From positions 795,045 to 859,044 of the forward strand of contig GG745343.1 of NCBI GenBank assembly GCA_000151295.1: a DNA stretch of 64,000 bases, read 5' to 3'. Source of the stretch: Allomyces macrogynus ATCC 38327 (Eukaryota; Blastocladiomycota; Blastocladiomycetes; Blastocladiales; Blastocladiaceae). Shown in pieces: positions 23,858 to 36,900 of this stretch. Each line of letters begins with the position of its first letter. The stretch's first letter is position 1. The notes under the pieces were generated by a model. That model was given only the letters and a program-made list of their open reading frames with translations. It made no database searches and had not been told where the DNA came from. The position numbers were made by a program, and so were the translations under genes.

Positions 23858-25194
23858 ATGTACGAGGGAAATCGCTGCCCCTTTGCATGCCTGCAAGCAC
23901 TGCGCTGCTGCGCTTGCCGTCCCGCCGCCAGCAGAATGAACGGCTGACCGTGTCGCTCGTCGACCCCCACCACCGTCACCCCCACCAACCCCACTATGTA
24001 TCACCGAAAACGACCGAAAACGGCACCGACGCTCGCCCCCACCCGCGCTGTTCTCTCGCTGAACGTGCGCCGCGCAAACACTATGCCGCTCGTGCGTTTT
24101 TCGCCGCCTTGCGCCCCGTAAACGTCGCGCTCCGCACCTTGGACACGCCCGTCCATCCGTTGCGATTTCTCGCACGTCCCACCGCTGCACCCCGATGCAA
24201 ACCCGCTCATTCCGCTGCGAATCGCCTGCGGTAACGCTGCACTCGCTATGCTGTGCAATTTGTGCGATTTGTTGCGATTGTCGTCTGAAGGGTCTCGCTT
24301 AAGCTTCAGAAGCGGCTGGCTGCCTCGGTCTTCGGCTGTGGCAAGCGTAAGGTCTGGTTGGACCCCTCGGAGAGTTCGGACATCGCCAATGCCAACTCGC
24401 GTACGCATCGCATGTTTTCGCACTCCCGGCGGGATTGCTGCCGAATCGCGGCGGTTCGGCGGTCTGGAGGAGTGGAGGTCCGGTTTTCCGCGGCAGAGGA
24501 TCGTCGACGACGAACGGCGACGAACGTCGCCGCACCGATTCGCTGAACGAGCGGACCTCTGGCCGTTTTGGCTACTTCGCGGTGTTTTTGGAGCGTCTTT
24601 GCCATCTGGCGGGATTGCGTTGCGCCTCTTTGTCTCGTCTGTCGCTCCGCGGAAACTGTCCTTCCCGCCAACTCGCGCGCTTGCCCGTTTTTTCGCCATG
24701 AGTACGGCATGCTGACGCTCATCCTCCCGCTAGGCGCCAACGTGCGCAAGCTCATCAAGGATGGCCTGATCGTGCGCAAGCCCGAGGCCGCTCAGTCGCG
24801 CTTCCGTGTCCGCGAGCGCCTGGCCGCGAAGCGCAAGGGTCGCCACACCGGCACCGGGAAGCGCCGTGGTACGGCCGAGGCGCGTATGCCGACGTCGGTT
24901 CTGTGGATGCGTCGCCAGCGTGTCCTGCGCCGTCTGCTCCGCAAGTACCGCGAGGCCGGCAAGGTCGACCGTCACCTCTACCACGAGCTCTACCTTAAGT
25001 CCAAGGGTAACGTGTTCAAGAACAAGCGCGTGCTCATGGAGTACATCTTCAAGGTCAAGGCCGAGAAGGCCCGTACCAAGGCGCTCGCCGACCAGGCTGC
25101 CGCGCACCGTCTCAAGGCCAAGGCCGCGCGCGAGCGCAAGGCCGCGCGTGCCGCTGAGAAGAAGGCGGCGCTCCTGGGCGGTGACAAGCAGTAA
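23858..25194 (+). CDS. RPL19: 60S ribosomal protein L19 (eL19)
   Basis: Component of the large cytosolic ribosomal subunit. Coding exons 24291-24400 and 24734-25194 are certain: [37 protein letters not shown], then [14 protein letters not shown] and the basic stretch [15 protein letters not shown], ending in a Lys/Ala-rich helix. The intron between them is 333 bp, long for this window. Exon 24291 starts in a phase that needs two bases upstream, so the start codon is split AT|G. The best donor is AT|GTACGA at 23858 (context TTCACCATG); AT|GTATCA at 23996 is the alternative. Either gives 190 residues, the normal size. The long introns could host a small RNA, but no clear C/D boxes were seen. 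Confidence 0.9.
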
Positions 25195-25669
25195 GGTGTG
25201 TGCATGCGACGCGGTCGGAAAACGGGTCGTGCGGAATACAAGTTACTGGGCGCCCAAAATCGTTTTGTGCTTTTCCATTTCGCTGTCAAACAGCGTTTCA
25301 CTTCGGTTGCGTTGTCGTTGTGTCGCTCTCGTCAGAACATCGTGGAACTTGGTCTTGAGTGTTGCGACCAGCACGTTCAATGGGGAAGTACTTTGTTGAT
25401 GCAGTGCCCATGCTCGACTCGAAGCTTTCGAGAAGAGCCAAGGACAAAACAGGAAGCGGGATGACTTCGCCATCTTTTGCGAAGAGTTGTCAGAGGAGAT
25501 AAAACGCTGGACTGCGGTTCTGGTTATCGTTGATATTATCTTGCAGCTTGCGGACTTCATGTTCTCGTTTACCTGTCTCCCGCAGAAATTAATTCTGATC
25601 TGGCGCCGTTCTCTCCTTCTCCCCTGCTCTTCAACCCATCTTCCTCTCCTCGTCGACCGACAGAAATAG
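25195..25669. other. eL19 3' flank and AMP deaminase promoter
   Basis: 475 bp with no supported gene. The final 100 bases are pyrimidine-rich, consistent with a leader. Confidence 0.5.
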
Positions 25670-28600
25670 ATGAGCAAATCGCCCCGACCGTTCCACTGCA
25701 CCGGCCCGCAACCGACCGCCTGTACCTCGCACGCATTTGCAACCAAGCACCCGACGTTACTGTGGCCCGAGTGGATCGCTGCCATGGAGCTCGTTCCCGA
25801 CAGCCAGCATAACGCTCTCAGTTTCGCTCGACCTGATGCGAACCATGAAGGCGCATCGGATCACGCCCGCGCGGGCCGTGATCAAAAACCCGCCGATTCG
25901 TTCGAGTTACCCGAGCGTCAGAGTAGCCCGCCTGTCGTGTTCGTCCAGTCGCCCGGCAATGGAATGGAGCACTCGAGCAGCGCCGCACTCGCAAACCAAA
26001 TGTCACAGCTGATGGTCGACGAGACGCGCGGCGTCGTGCTCGACGCGTCGCCCAGCGCGCGCAAACAGGACGCGTCGTACTTTGATTACAAGACGGAGAG
26101 AATTCTCAAGCAAGTACTGTCAATTTATTCCGCGGATCCGGCGCTCCTATTGCCCATGCTCGCCACTATCGATTGCTCACGAAAATCAACGGACCTCCCT
26201 TCTAGGAGGACATGCATTTCTGGACCCGCGCGCAGTTTGCCGAGGCCGGGTTCGAGAGCGACACTACCGCGCCGCTCGACGCGTCCAAGCCGAATTCGCG
26301 CGCGATGGCACCCAACGGCCGTCCACGTCGCCCAAGCACCCCGCTCGTCGCGAGGACCGCATCGATCCCGGTCGGGCTTCCCGCTCCGATCCCGTCGGCT
26401 CTTCCCTCAGCAGCTGGCGCCCGCGGCGACGCGCCACTGGGATCGCCGCGTGCTGCCGAAGCGGTACCGTACGCGTCCCCGAGTGATCCGCTCACGAATC
26501 ACCTGCAGTATGAGGTGTCGGCTGAGCTCAGGTCGATCCTGTCGCAGTTCAAGCAGTGCATGGACTTGCGGCGCGCCTACATGGACGAGTCGCTGCAGCG
26601 CGAATTCGACAATCCGAAAAACGCGCCCGACTGGACCATTTTCCCGCCTCCGCCACCACCGACGTGGGTCCCGCTCGATGGCGGCAGTAATGCGCAGGCG
26701 TCTTTGGCGGCGCGGCGCGAGGCGCACGATTCGATGGAGCAGCTCGCGACCGTCAACAATGTCACGCTCGCCGACTTTACGATCCCTGGACCACACCTGT
26801 TTGTCTACGGAATGGGTGAGGACGGCGTTTACCAAGTGTTCCGCGACGTTGACGACCAGCTCGCACAGAAACCCGTCTCGCGCGTGCGCTCGCTTAAGCA
26901 GTACTTCCAGGACCTCGACTTTATCATTGACGTGATCTCGGACGGGCCCGCCAAGTCGTTTGCCTACCGCCGGCTCAACTACCTCGAGTCCAAGTTCCAA
27001 ATGTACAATTTGCTCAACGAGTCGCGCGAGGTGGCTGAGTGCAAGGGGTGCCCGCATCGGTACGCGCCCCACCTACTGAATTTTGCGCACGATCAACGGC
27101 TCATCCAACCACGTCTGATTAGCGACATTTACAACGTGCGCAAGGTGGACACGCACATCCACCACTCGGCGTGCATGAACCAAAAGCACCTGCTCCGGTT
27201 CATCAAGGCCAAGCTGCGCAAGTGCCCCGACGACGTGGTCATTTTCCGCGATGGCAAGCACCTGACGCTCGCGCAGGTACATGCGCGCCTCTTTCGCGAT
27301 TCATGCGTCTTATATCTGATTTTGATCTGACACTCGTTCGTTTGCTGCGACTAGGTGTTCGAGTCGCTCAACCTGACGGCCTACGATTTGTCGATTGACA
27401 CGCTCGACATGCACGCACACCGCGATACCTTTCACCGATTCGATGCTTTCAACAAAAAATACAGTCCCGTGGGCGAGTCTCGGCTGCGGGAGGTGTTTAT
27501 GAAGACCGACAACTTGATTGGCGGCCGGTACCTCGCCGAACTGACCAAGGAGGTGATTTCGGACCTTGAAGGGTCCAAATACCAGCACGCTGAGGTACAT
27601 TTTCGCGGGAAAAGTACGGAGGCTTGTTCTTGAACTGATCGACGATGTGATTGAACAGTGGCGCATCTCCATCTACGGCCGGTCCAAGGACGAGTGGGAC
27701 AAGCTCGCGAAATGGGTTCGTCTGATCCCGCTTGATCCCGTCGCACTCACACGTCCCATCCACTCATCTTGCGCTTCCACGTTCAGGTTGTCAACAACAA
27801 GCTGTTCTCGAACAACGTGCGGTGGCTCGTACAGGTGCCGCGGCTCTACTCGGTGTACAAGACGACGGGCGCCGTAAACAGCTTCCAGGACTTTATCGCA
27901 AACCTGTTCGAGCCGCTGTTCGAGGTGACGCAGGACCCAACGACGCACCCGGAACTGCACGTGTTTTTACAGCGCGTCATTGGATTTGACTCGGTCGACG
28001 ACGAGTCCAAGGCTGAGCGGCGCATCCATCGCAAGTATCCGTTCCCCAAGTACTGGACTATGTACGCGGTGAATTTCTTTATCATTTCAACGAGACGTCT
28101 TTTCTTGCAAAATGCAGATTGCCGGGCATTGAATCAACCTTCTCCACCTTATGAATGCCGTTTGTAGGCCGCTCCAACCGCCGTACTCGTACTATCTCTA
28201 TTATATGTACGCGAACCTGACGACGCTCAACCAATGGCGCAAGGCGCGCGAATTCAATACGTTTGTGCTTCGACCGCACGCAGGTGAGGCCGGCGACACG
28301 GACCATTTGGCGTCGGCATTCTTGACGAGCCAGTCAATCGCGCACGGCATTCTGCTGCGCAAGGTCCCAGCGCTCCAGTACCTGTATTACCTGATGCAGA
28401 TTGGGATTGCCATGTCGCCGCTCTCGAACAATGCGCTGTTCCTCACGTACGACCGGAACCCGTTCCCGCAGGTGCGCGTTATTTCATGCTCTCTGTGCTT
28501 TCTGCACTCTCCACCGTCTGCTGACCCGGCTTCACACCATACAGTTCTTCCAACGCGGTCTTCACGTGTCGCTGTCGACCGACGACCCGCTCCAGTTCCA

Positions 28601-29222
28601 CTACACGCGCGAGCCGCTCATTGAAGAGTACTCAATCGCCGCGCAAATCTTCCGGCTCGGGTCGGTCGACCTGTGCGAGCTTGCGCGCAACTCGGTGCTC
28701 ATGTCCGGGTGGGAGGCCGAACTCAAGCGGCGGTGGCTCGGCGCACGGTACCACCTGCCGGGGCCGGACGGCAACTCGATTCACGCGACCAACGTGCCAA
28801 GCATTCGCATGACCTACCGGTACTTGACGCTGCTCGAAGAGCTGCAGCTCGTCCTGTCGGCCGCCGACGCGCCCGCTTCCGACGGGGCGCTCTACTTGTA
28901 CCACCAGCCGCCGGGCGATACAACAACGGCGTCGCCCGTGGTGGTGACGCCTGTCGCGGTGCGCGTGGTCAGCGATCTCGCCGACTCGTCACTGCGCAAC
29001 TCGGTCGACGCGTTGCCGCAGTCGGCGAATGGCGACGTGGCCATGTTCCCGGGTGGGGCCGCGTTGCTGGCGAAGCCGGTTCCGGGTCTGGTCGCGGCGA
29101 GCGCGCGGCCACCACCTGTCGCGGCGTTCCCTGGGCACTCGCTCGCGTACCATCAGGCAGCGGCGGGCAAGGACACGCGGTCGCACAACGGGTCGAGCCC
29201 TGACCAGGAGCACCATCTCTAG
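25670..29222 (+). CDS. AMD1: AMP deaminase
   Basis: Deaminates AMP to IMP and ammonia in the cytosol, balancing adenylate and guanylate pools. Seven exons: 25670-26113, 26206-27276, 27355-27594, 27659-27715, 27787-28061, 28168-28471, 28545-29222; introns of 92, 78, 64, 71, 106 and 73 bp; 1022 residues. The N-terminal third is divergent. The catalytic barrel begins with [20 protein letters not shown] (zinc-binding His pair), continues with [10 protein letters not shown] before it, [33 protein letters not shown] (catalytic region), and ends with the hallmark [16 protein letters not shown]. The 57-nt exon 4 is short but codes for conserved [19 protein letters not shown]. The C-terminal ~170 residues are low complexity. 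An in-frame ATG at 25784 is an alternative start. Confidence 0.93.
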
Positions 29223-29415
29223 CAACGTCGTTGCCGAGAATGGGCGCCGAGGATCGCGGAACCGACACCTGGTGGAAAAGCTGGATGGGTGGGCGTGATT
29301 TAGATAGTGATGTCTGCAAACTTTGGAAATAGACATGCGCTGAGATTGCAGCTCGTCGAGACCGCATTCCAAAAAAGACCAAAAAATCCTGGTTGCGCTA
29401 AGACTGTATTTCACA

Positions 29416-31188
29416 TCACGCCGATCCTCCTCGCGGCGTCGGCGGCAACCGCCACTGCTGCAAGCAACTGCGCACCAAGTGCCCATGATCCGGCGCAGCA
29501 CGATCCACGGGCGCCGTGAGGGCCTCGACGAGTTTCTCGAGCGCGCGCACCTGGTTGGCCGCGTGCACCATGTTGACGTGCCGCAAATACTTGCGGAACT
29601 GCTCTTCGCGAATCAAATCAAACAGGCTCACAATCTCGGTCACGTTCTCGCCCTTGGCGAGCCGGTCGTGCGCCGCTTCGAGGTGGGAAATGACGGCCGC
29701 CGGCTTGCGCGTGAGCAAGTGCTTGCAGATCACATACCGCTCCGAGTTGGCGGGCCGCGAACTGAGCGGCTTCACGACGGCCACATGCTCAAAGTGCGCG
29801 AAAAGCAGGTAGACTAGCCCGGCCATAAACGGCGACAGCGCGTCGTAAATCTTGAGCACAAATGATCCACCGCACGCGAGGACGTGGAACATGGCCAGCA
29901 CCTCGCAGAGCTTGAGGTGCCGCGTGAGCGCTTCTTGCTGATCCTCGTGCCCGACCACGGAAATGCCGCCATCCGAGGCGACGAGTGCGGCACCCGCGCC
30001 GTTGGTGCGCCGGTCGATTTCGGCCGCGAGGGCGTGAATGTTGTCGAGGTTCAAGATATCGCCGTCGCCGGTGCCATCGGCCGCGTCGGGGCGCGGCACG
30101 CCGTAACACGTCGCGAACCGCTCGGATCCAATCGCCTCGGTGACAAACTTGTGCGGCGTGAATGATGTGTTCTCATCGCCCGAGTTGAGCGTGAACCCGA
30201 TCGCCGTCACGTCCTGTCGCGCGTCCTGGAACGTGCGCCACAGCAGGTACTCGGAGAACCCGCCGGGCCCGGAGCAAATATCGGCCATGACGACCGCGTG
30301 CTGTGCCGGATCAAACGACCGCACCAGCGACGGCACAAGACCGCACTCGGCATCGAGTTCGGCCAGCTTGACGGCAGCGCGGTTGATAAAGACCGACTTG
30401 CCGACTTTTTCGTAGGGGTTCGACAGGGCACGGCCGCGCGTGATGTCTTCGTGTGTCACCGACTGCAGCTGGCTCTTGAGCTCGAGGACTTGGTTGACCA
30501 AGTTGGTGTCGGAAAACATGTTCACGTCCATGGGCGGCGGGTTGTCCTGGAGAATTTGAACTGGCGTGAGCGTCCAAAGGACCAAGCGAACAGCAAACGA
30601 CCACGAATCAACGAACCTCGACCACTTCAATGACGGGCATGAACTCGCGAATCGCCGGTCCATTTGTGAGCCAGTTGATCTCGGCCAGAGTCGCTACGCA
30701 CACCAAACCATCGTTAAACTCCGCAACGAACGCTGCTCCGAAACGCAATCGTAGGTACCAGCGCGACCACTCGGTCCCGTGCGAGCCATGCGCGGCTGCG
30801 GCGGCAGCTGGCCTGGACCGCGCGGCGGCGACGTCCTTGCCGCGTTCAATCCGCGCGGCCCATCCTCACTCAGCACCTCGTACGGGTTCGTCGATGCAAC
30901 ATCGCGCGCGCCGGACGGTGGCAGTGCACCGCCGCCGCGGCCATCGTGTCGCCACGAATTGCCGTGACCACGCCCACCCGCCGATTCACGGCGGTAATCT
31001 CCACCGCCGTTGCCGCGGCGATCGTTCGACCACGCATCACGACGGTCCGAGGAGCGCCAATCGCCTCCACCGCGTGGCCCGCCTGGTCCGCGATCGTCCC
31101 GCCTGTCACGGTCGCGCCGGCCGTCGCGGTTCCCGCCACCGCCGCCGCGTCCACCGTGCAAGAGTCCTTCGATATCGCGCGGAGACAT
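29416..31188 (-). CDS. CMTR1: Cap-specific mRNA (nucleoside-2'-O-)-methyltransferase 1, FtsJ/RrmJ fold
   Basis: Nuclear enzyme that 2'-O-methylates the first transcribed nucleotide (cap 1). Exons 31188-30870, 30795-30617, 30546-29416; introns of 74 and 70 bp; 542 residues. An Arg/Gly/Asp-rich N-terminus replaces the G-patch of animal CMTR1. The middle exon has EWSRWYLRLRFGAAFVAEFN. The Rossmann core has the SAM-binding DICSGPGGFSEYLLWR. The K-D-K-E tetrad can be placed in RAAVKLAELD, ALVASDGGISV, GGSFVLKIYDALSPF and RPANSERYVICK. The last two segments are near-diagnostic of CMTR1. The exon 1/exon 2 junction is my least certain splice, though it restores frame exactly. The animal WW and guanylyltransferase-like domains are absent. 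Confidence 0.85.
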
Positions 31189-31683
31189 GCTGGGCGGAGG
31201 GATCTCGGAGACGAGCGGTGTGGGGGCGAATTCCGGGTCCTCTGTGGGCGTCGGTCGCGGGGACGGTCAATTTGCCGTTTTAGGGTTGGTGCAGGCCGGT
31301 GTTGATCCATGATCGCTGCTGAAAACACTTGCCGGCGTAAATATCCATGAGGAAGAGTGGTTTCGTTGGTGTTGCAGCCAGTCGCAGCCCAAGGAAACGA
31401 AATTATGGTTGAAGTTCGTGGTTTTCGGCGTCGATGTTCATGGAGATTTGCAGCTGTTCAGTCCGTTCAAGCCAGAAGCTGCCTGCTGCTGCTGAGCGCT
31501 TTCGTGCTGTTACCCACGATGCAGATCACAAAGCATGGAGAAAATACATTTTCCGGCACAAAAGAACAGCCCGAAACGAATGAACGCAGCATCACACCAC
31601 GTCGCGTCGCGACATGTCGCGCTGGCTAGTCGGGTCGATCCACGACATGGGCGAGCACGATCAGTACAGCAGTAAACCGCCGA
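31189..31683. other. CMTR1 promoter and Dip1 3' flank
   Basis: 495 bp between two minus-strand genes; no supported coding frame. Confidence 0.5.
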
Positions 31684-33082
31684 TCAGCTCGCGCTCGCCA
31701 TCAGCTCGACGCTCGACGCGATATCGCACGCGATGCGCACGCTATCCGGGTCGATCCCAAGCGCCTCGGCGCACTGGATGTGGTGCGCCGTCTGCATAAC
31801 TTCGCGTGCCTTGTAGGGCGCGACCGTCGGGTATAAGAGGCGCAGCACGCGCAGGAAGGCCTGGCGCAGGCCCACGTCCTGCAGCTCGAGCGCGAGCACG
31901 CGGCGCAGGACCACGTCGAGCAGGACGCGCAGGTCGTTGGTGAAGAAGAGCGGCGCGTTCGTCGCGAGGATGATATAGATCGCCTTCAAGACCATGACCT
32001 GGGTCGGCAGGTCGTCTAGTGGGAAAATCGATCGTCAGAGTCGCAAATCATCGAGTGCCCCCACTGCGCGACCACGCACCAGCACGGTTGATCAGGAAGA
32101 TGAGTGTCTCGGCGAACGTGTGCACACCCGGGACCGCGCTGTCCCGAAGGATATTCATGATGTGGTTCGGCATGGTCGGGTTGCGCGCCGCGAGTATCTG
32201 CTCGTTGAGCGCCAAGATCGCTCGCGTCAGTAGGTCGTTGGCGGCCTCCATGCCGGCCTGTCGCGAGTAGTGGAGCGCGCCAAACAGCCGAACGATCGCA
32301 AGCTCGTCAATCGACGCTATCAGGTGACAAAGCGTTACAAAAGAACCACAGGTGGAAAAGGTAGCAGATCAGAAAATTAGGAAGCGCACCCAATTCCGGA
32401 TCGGACAACCGCCCGCTGCGGGCCAGCGCAAACGCAAGCCCGGCCATGACCGTGTCGTGCTCGAGCCCTTCCGGGTCGGTTCCAGACGACATTTTGGTGA
32501 CCCACCGCAGACTGCGCAGTCCAATGCCCTGGATCAATCGCGGCAGCAGGCCCAAAAACTGGTCCAGCGGAATGACCGCAGCGGCCAAGTTGTTGTGCGA
32601 TGACGACGATACTGGCGCGTAGGAGACATCGCTCAGCGAGACGACGCGGAACGCATACTGTACGTCGGTAATATCAGCAATCAGGTTGTAGAAATGCGGC
32701 GAAATGGGCTTGCCCTAACCGACAACGTCAATTTATGATCACACACGAGTCAGTCGATGGACGTGATGCTCGTCTAGCGCTCGCACCTCGGGCACATTTG
32801 CAGCACAGTTGAGCGCGATGGCCGGAAAACGAGCGAGGTCCTCGTGCGGCAGCCGCAAAATTTGGGACCGGAGCTCGGTCCACATGCCGTCGAGCGGGAC
32901 TTCATCCTCGTCTTCGTCGGAGATGGAGACTGATTGTAGTTCGCAGGGGCAGGCGCTGGTCAGCTTCCGAATCCGTCGCACACACGTTCGAGCCAGGCTG
33001 ACGTGGAGAGTCTGACAGTACTGATGCTTGATCCAGAGCGCAGCAAGACGATCAACAGGGCCTCAATGTCGTTCAAAGCCAT
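31684..33082 (-). CDS. dip1: Dip1/Ldb17/SPIN90-family activator of Arp2/3 complex
   Basis: WISH/DIP1/SPIN90 proteins activate the Arp2/3 complex without a pre-existing filament, seeding linear actin filaments at endocytic patches. Five exons: 33082-33022, 32929-32787, 32714-32390, 32316-32080, 32015-31684; introns of 92, 72, 73 and 64 bp; 365 residues, matching fission yeast Dip1 (about 374). The protein is an all-helical armadillo-like fold. Family landmarks are KPISPHFYNLIADI, LTRAILALNEQILAA, NHIMNILRDSAVPGVHTFAE and TNDLRVLLDVVLRRVLAL followed by FLRVLRLLYP. An acidic patch (DEDEDEVPLDG) follows exon 1. Donor choice in intron 2 is ambiguous (GTGCGA at 32786 preferred over GTCCAT at 32762). 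ARPC2, a subunit of its target complex, lies 20 kb away. Confidence 0.82.
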
Positions 33083-33934
33083 TGCAGCGAGTCGTGTGAG
33101 CAGAATCGTTGCAGAGCGTCGGTCATTTGGCGGTTGCAGCGAGTTGCAGCAGAAGGATTGAGGTGGACGACACTCCTCGACAGCAGAAGTCCTCTTGGTT
33201 GTAGCGGGCGCCTCATCATATTTGAGCGTAGCGCCCCCAAAAGTACGTCACGTGGGTCGCGTTAATTACAAGCTGACGTTGGCGTCGTGCTGCCATGCAG
33301 CTGTGGAGGGCCGCAGGAGCGCGCGCCGGCCGCCGCGATCTGCGGCTGCAAGCGCCAGCCTGCTGAACAGTGATGGAATCTGGCCGCCGCACCCGGGCGG
33401 CAGGCGGCGGCCGGCACTTGTTCCATGAGACAGACGTTCACCATTACCGACCATTACCCGCGACGGGACCAAGTCTGGAGGCGCCTGGTTTGCCTTTTGC
33501 TGAAAGTCGCCCGACGTCCTGTCCCGGCCAAACTTCGCCATGAACCAGGTGCACGAAACACGATTGAGACGGACCCGCAGGACGACGTGTGCCCATCCAT
33601 CTCCACGAGCTCCACGGTGATTGAGACCTGAATGATGCCAAATGATGTTAAATAGCGAATGCGTGATCGCGTTTCATCACGTCTTGTGCGGCTGGCCGCA
33701 GTCGACCATTTTGCTGCGCAAACTGTTGCCACACTGGAGGGTCGAGAGTTTCGCTGAGTCTCCACCACGCGCCGACTTGCTCTCCTCTAAACCGGTCACC
33801 AACATTTTAGCAAGACAAGAGTATTCTCCTCTCCAAGGCTGACCGTCCGCGTCGTTTGATGGATCTCATTGCTGGTTGCCAGCTGGAAGATCCGCGACCA
33901 AACACACTCTCCGGCAAGAGCATCACGCTTTGCC
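33083..33934. promoter_or_regulatory. Divergent promoter region, Dip1 (-) / ABCC transporter (+)
   Basis: 852 bp. No supported gene. A GC-rich hairpin-prone stretch lies near 33380-33412 (GGCCGCCG...CGGCGGCC). Small frames on both strands lack domains. Confidence 0.45.
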
Positions 33935-36900
33935 ATGGGCCGTCTGTTTTGTGGCGGTGGTTTGCCGCTGGTCCGCATGTTCCCCAACTCGTCCGATGAT
34001 CCCTTGGCCATGAACGATCCGAAGTACTTCGAACCAACGTGCTGACTCGCTCAAAATGCTTCGTGTTGCGATCAGACGGTCACAATCCAAAATGCTGGGC
34101 AAATTGACATTGATCCATGCTTTCAAGACGGCGTCCTGATGCCTATTGTTGCGCTCGCCGGATTGCTTGCGATTGGAAACCGTCTGCGGTTCTTGGCTGC
34201 GCGTCGCCCGGTGTTGCCCAAAATCATGACGGATTCGCGCCGGTTTCTGCTTTGGACCAAAATGGTCCGGACGACTGATTAATCTCTGCGATGTCCGCTG
34301 ATCACGTTGTGATCTGACAAAGCCGACATCATGAACAATAGGCTCTCAGCGTGGGGAACATGGCCACGTCCATTGCGTTCATCGTGCTCTTCTCGGAAAA
34401 CGCACCATTACTCGCAACCTCGACGTACTTTGGCTGGGTTATGCTATCGCTCGTTTTTTTGGTCGTCATCCCGACACACTACTTCGGTTTGTGATCGGTT
34501 GCTTCTCAGCGCACGGTTATGTGTTTCCCGTATTGCCAGCTAACTTCTCCACCCGGTTTCACTTTGCAGAGCATTTCCGTAGTCGACGGCCGTCTGCGTC
34601 GCTGTGCACCTTTTACCTCGTCCTCGCGCTTATCCTGATTGTTCGACAGAGGACGCTGCTCCTTCGCGGCGTGGATTCCGGATCATGGGAATTTGCGCTG
34701 ACTATCGCGCAACTTGTTCTCGTGGTGCTCGTGTTCCTGGCCGAAAACGGCTCGGCCAAGGCCGTCGACTTGCGCGCGCAGACACCTGCAGCTGCGTTGG
34801 ATATCAAGCCAATTGCTCCTATTGATGCGCCGCGACCCGCGGCCGAGAACGAGTCGCCCGAACTATCGGCATCATACCTGACGCGTCTCGGTCTGTGGTG
34901 GGTCCATGACCTTCTGCGTCGTGGGCGCAAAAAGACGCTCGAGCTCTCCGATTGTTGGAGTTTGCCGTGGCACATGCGGTCGCGGCCATCGGGCGACGTG
35001 CTCCAAAAGGCATGGAACCGCGAGATCCGGTCCTCATTCATCACGCAGTCGTTTTCCCGCGCGTATATGCTTGCGTTTGCGCCCAAGATTGCGTACGTGA
35101 CCGCGATGTCACTGGTCCTGGGGCTCACCGAATTCGTCAACCCCTTGTTTGTGCAGTACCTGATCCAGCTCGTGCTCGAGCGCGAGACCAAGGACGAGCG
35201 GCCGGTCGTGGAAGGCGTCGTGGTCGCAGCCGCGTACATGGTCGTGAGAGTGCTCTCGACGTTTCTCGTGGGCATGAAGCAGCACCTCGGCAACATCGAG
35301 CAGCTGCGCGCGCAGAGCGCCATACAGCGCATCATCTACCACAAGTCGCTGCAGCTGCCGAGCCACCGGTCGGTCGACGCAGGCGCGGTTCTGGCACATG
35401 CGCAAGTGGACGCGGAAGCGGTATCCTCCGCTGTGACGACGCTCGTGGATTGGTTGCCCGAACCGATAGTGCTCGCCGTCGCGCTCTATATGCTGTACGT
35501 GCAGATCGGGTGGGCGATGGTGATGGTCGTGACGATCCTCGTTTTGGCATCGCCACTCGCCGGTACCGTTGCAGGCAGGATCATGGCGCTGCGCAAGGCC
35601 ACCATGGTCCAAGTGAGCGCGCGGACCAAGCTCACGGCCGAGACGGTCGGCGCGACCAAGACGTTGAAGCTCTACGGGTGGACGCGGTTCCTGCGCGACC
35701 GCATTCTCGCTATCCGCGAAAAGGAGCTCGATCTGACCCGGGCGGCAATGCGCATCAACTCGGTCCAAATCGCCATGTCCGACATTGTCCCACTCGCGGC
35801 CACGTTTGCCACGTTTGCCGTCTACGCGCTCACGCAGCCCGCGAATTCGCTCACGGCCGATCGCGTCTTTGTGACGCTCTCGCTGTTTTCGATCGTGCAG
35901 GATCATTCGCAAGTGATGTTGTGGTCGTGGATGCCGCTCATCAACGCCAAGGCGTCCATGGACCGGATTGGCGAGTTTTTGCGGTCGCCCGAGCGCGTGT
36001 CGTACGTGGACCACGACGCCGACGACCACCAGCACCCCGTCGCGATCGAGATTGAAGTGGCGCAATTTGCGTTTGCCGACGACAAGCCCGTTCTGTCCAT
36101 TGACCGGCTAGCATTCGTGCGCGGGTCCGTCACGGCGATTGTCGGTAAAGTCGGGTCTGGCAAGTCGGCGCTGCTCAGCGCGATTCTGGGCGAAATGGAC
36201 AAGCTCGGTGGCACCGTGGCGGTGCGCGGGTCGGTCGCGTACGTCGCGCAACAGACGTGGATCCAGCACATTTCGATCCGCGACAACATTTTGTTTGGTC
36301 GCGCATTCGAACAGGCGCGGTACGACGCGGTCGTGGAGGCGTGTGCCCTGACGAGCGACTTGGCCGCGTTGCCCAATGGCGATCTGACGTTTGTCGGCGA
36401 AAAGGGGACCAACTTGTCGGGTGGACAGCGTGCACGCGTCGCGTGCGCCCGGGCGCTCTATGCTGACGCCGACATTTTACTTCTCGACGACCCGCTATCG
36501 GCTGTTGATGCGCACGTTGACCGGCACATGTTTGACGCATGGTTTGATCAGGACAAGGGGCTGCTGCGCGGCAAGACGGTCGTGCTCGTCACGCACGCGA
36601 TGCACCACCTCGATCACGTCGACCGGGTCCTAGCGTTGAGCGAGGGCAAGGTTGTCGAGCAGGGCACGTACGACGAGGTCATGGCGCAGCGTGCTGTCGT
36701 GTATGAGCTCGTGGGCGAGGTGGTGGCGTTGCGCAAGGACAATGCGGTCGATGACGAGGGCGTGGATGCAGGCCAGACTGCCAAGGCATCAGCAGGCGAC
36801 GGGGTGGAGAAGGGAGAGCGCGCGAGTACAAGCTCGGCTCCACAACCCTCGAGCGACGCCAACAAAAGCGACGACGACAACAAGGAAACCAAGGCGTCGG

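Noticed and set aside
24001..24699. 232-codon minus frame
   Set aside because: It runs antisense across the eL19 introns and exon 24291-24400; no domain.
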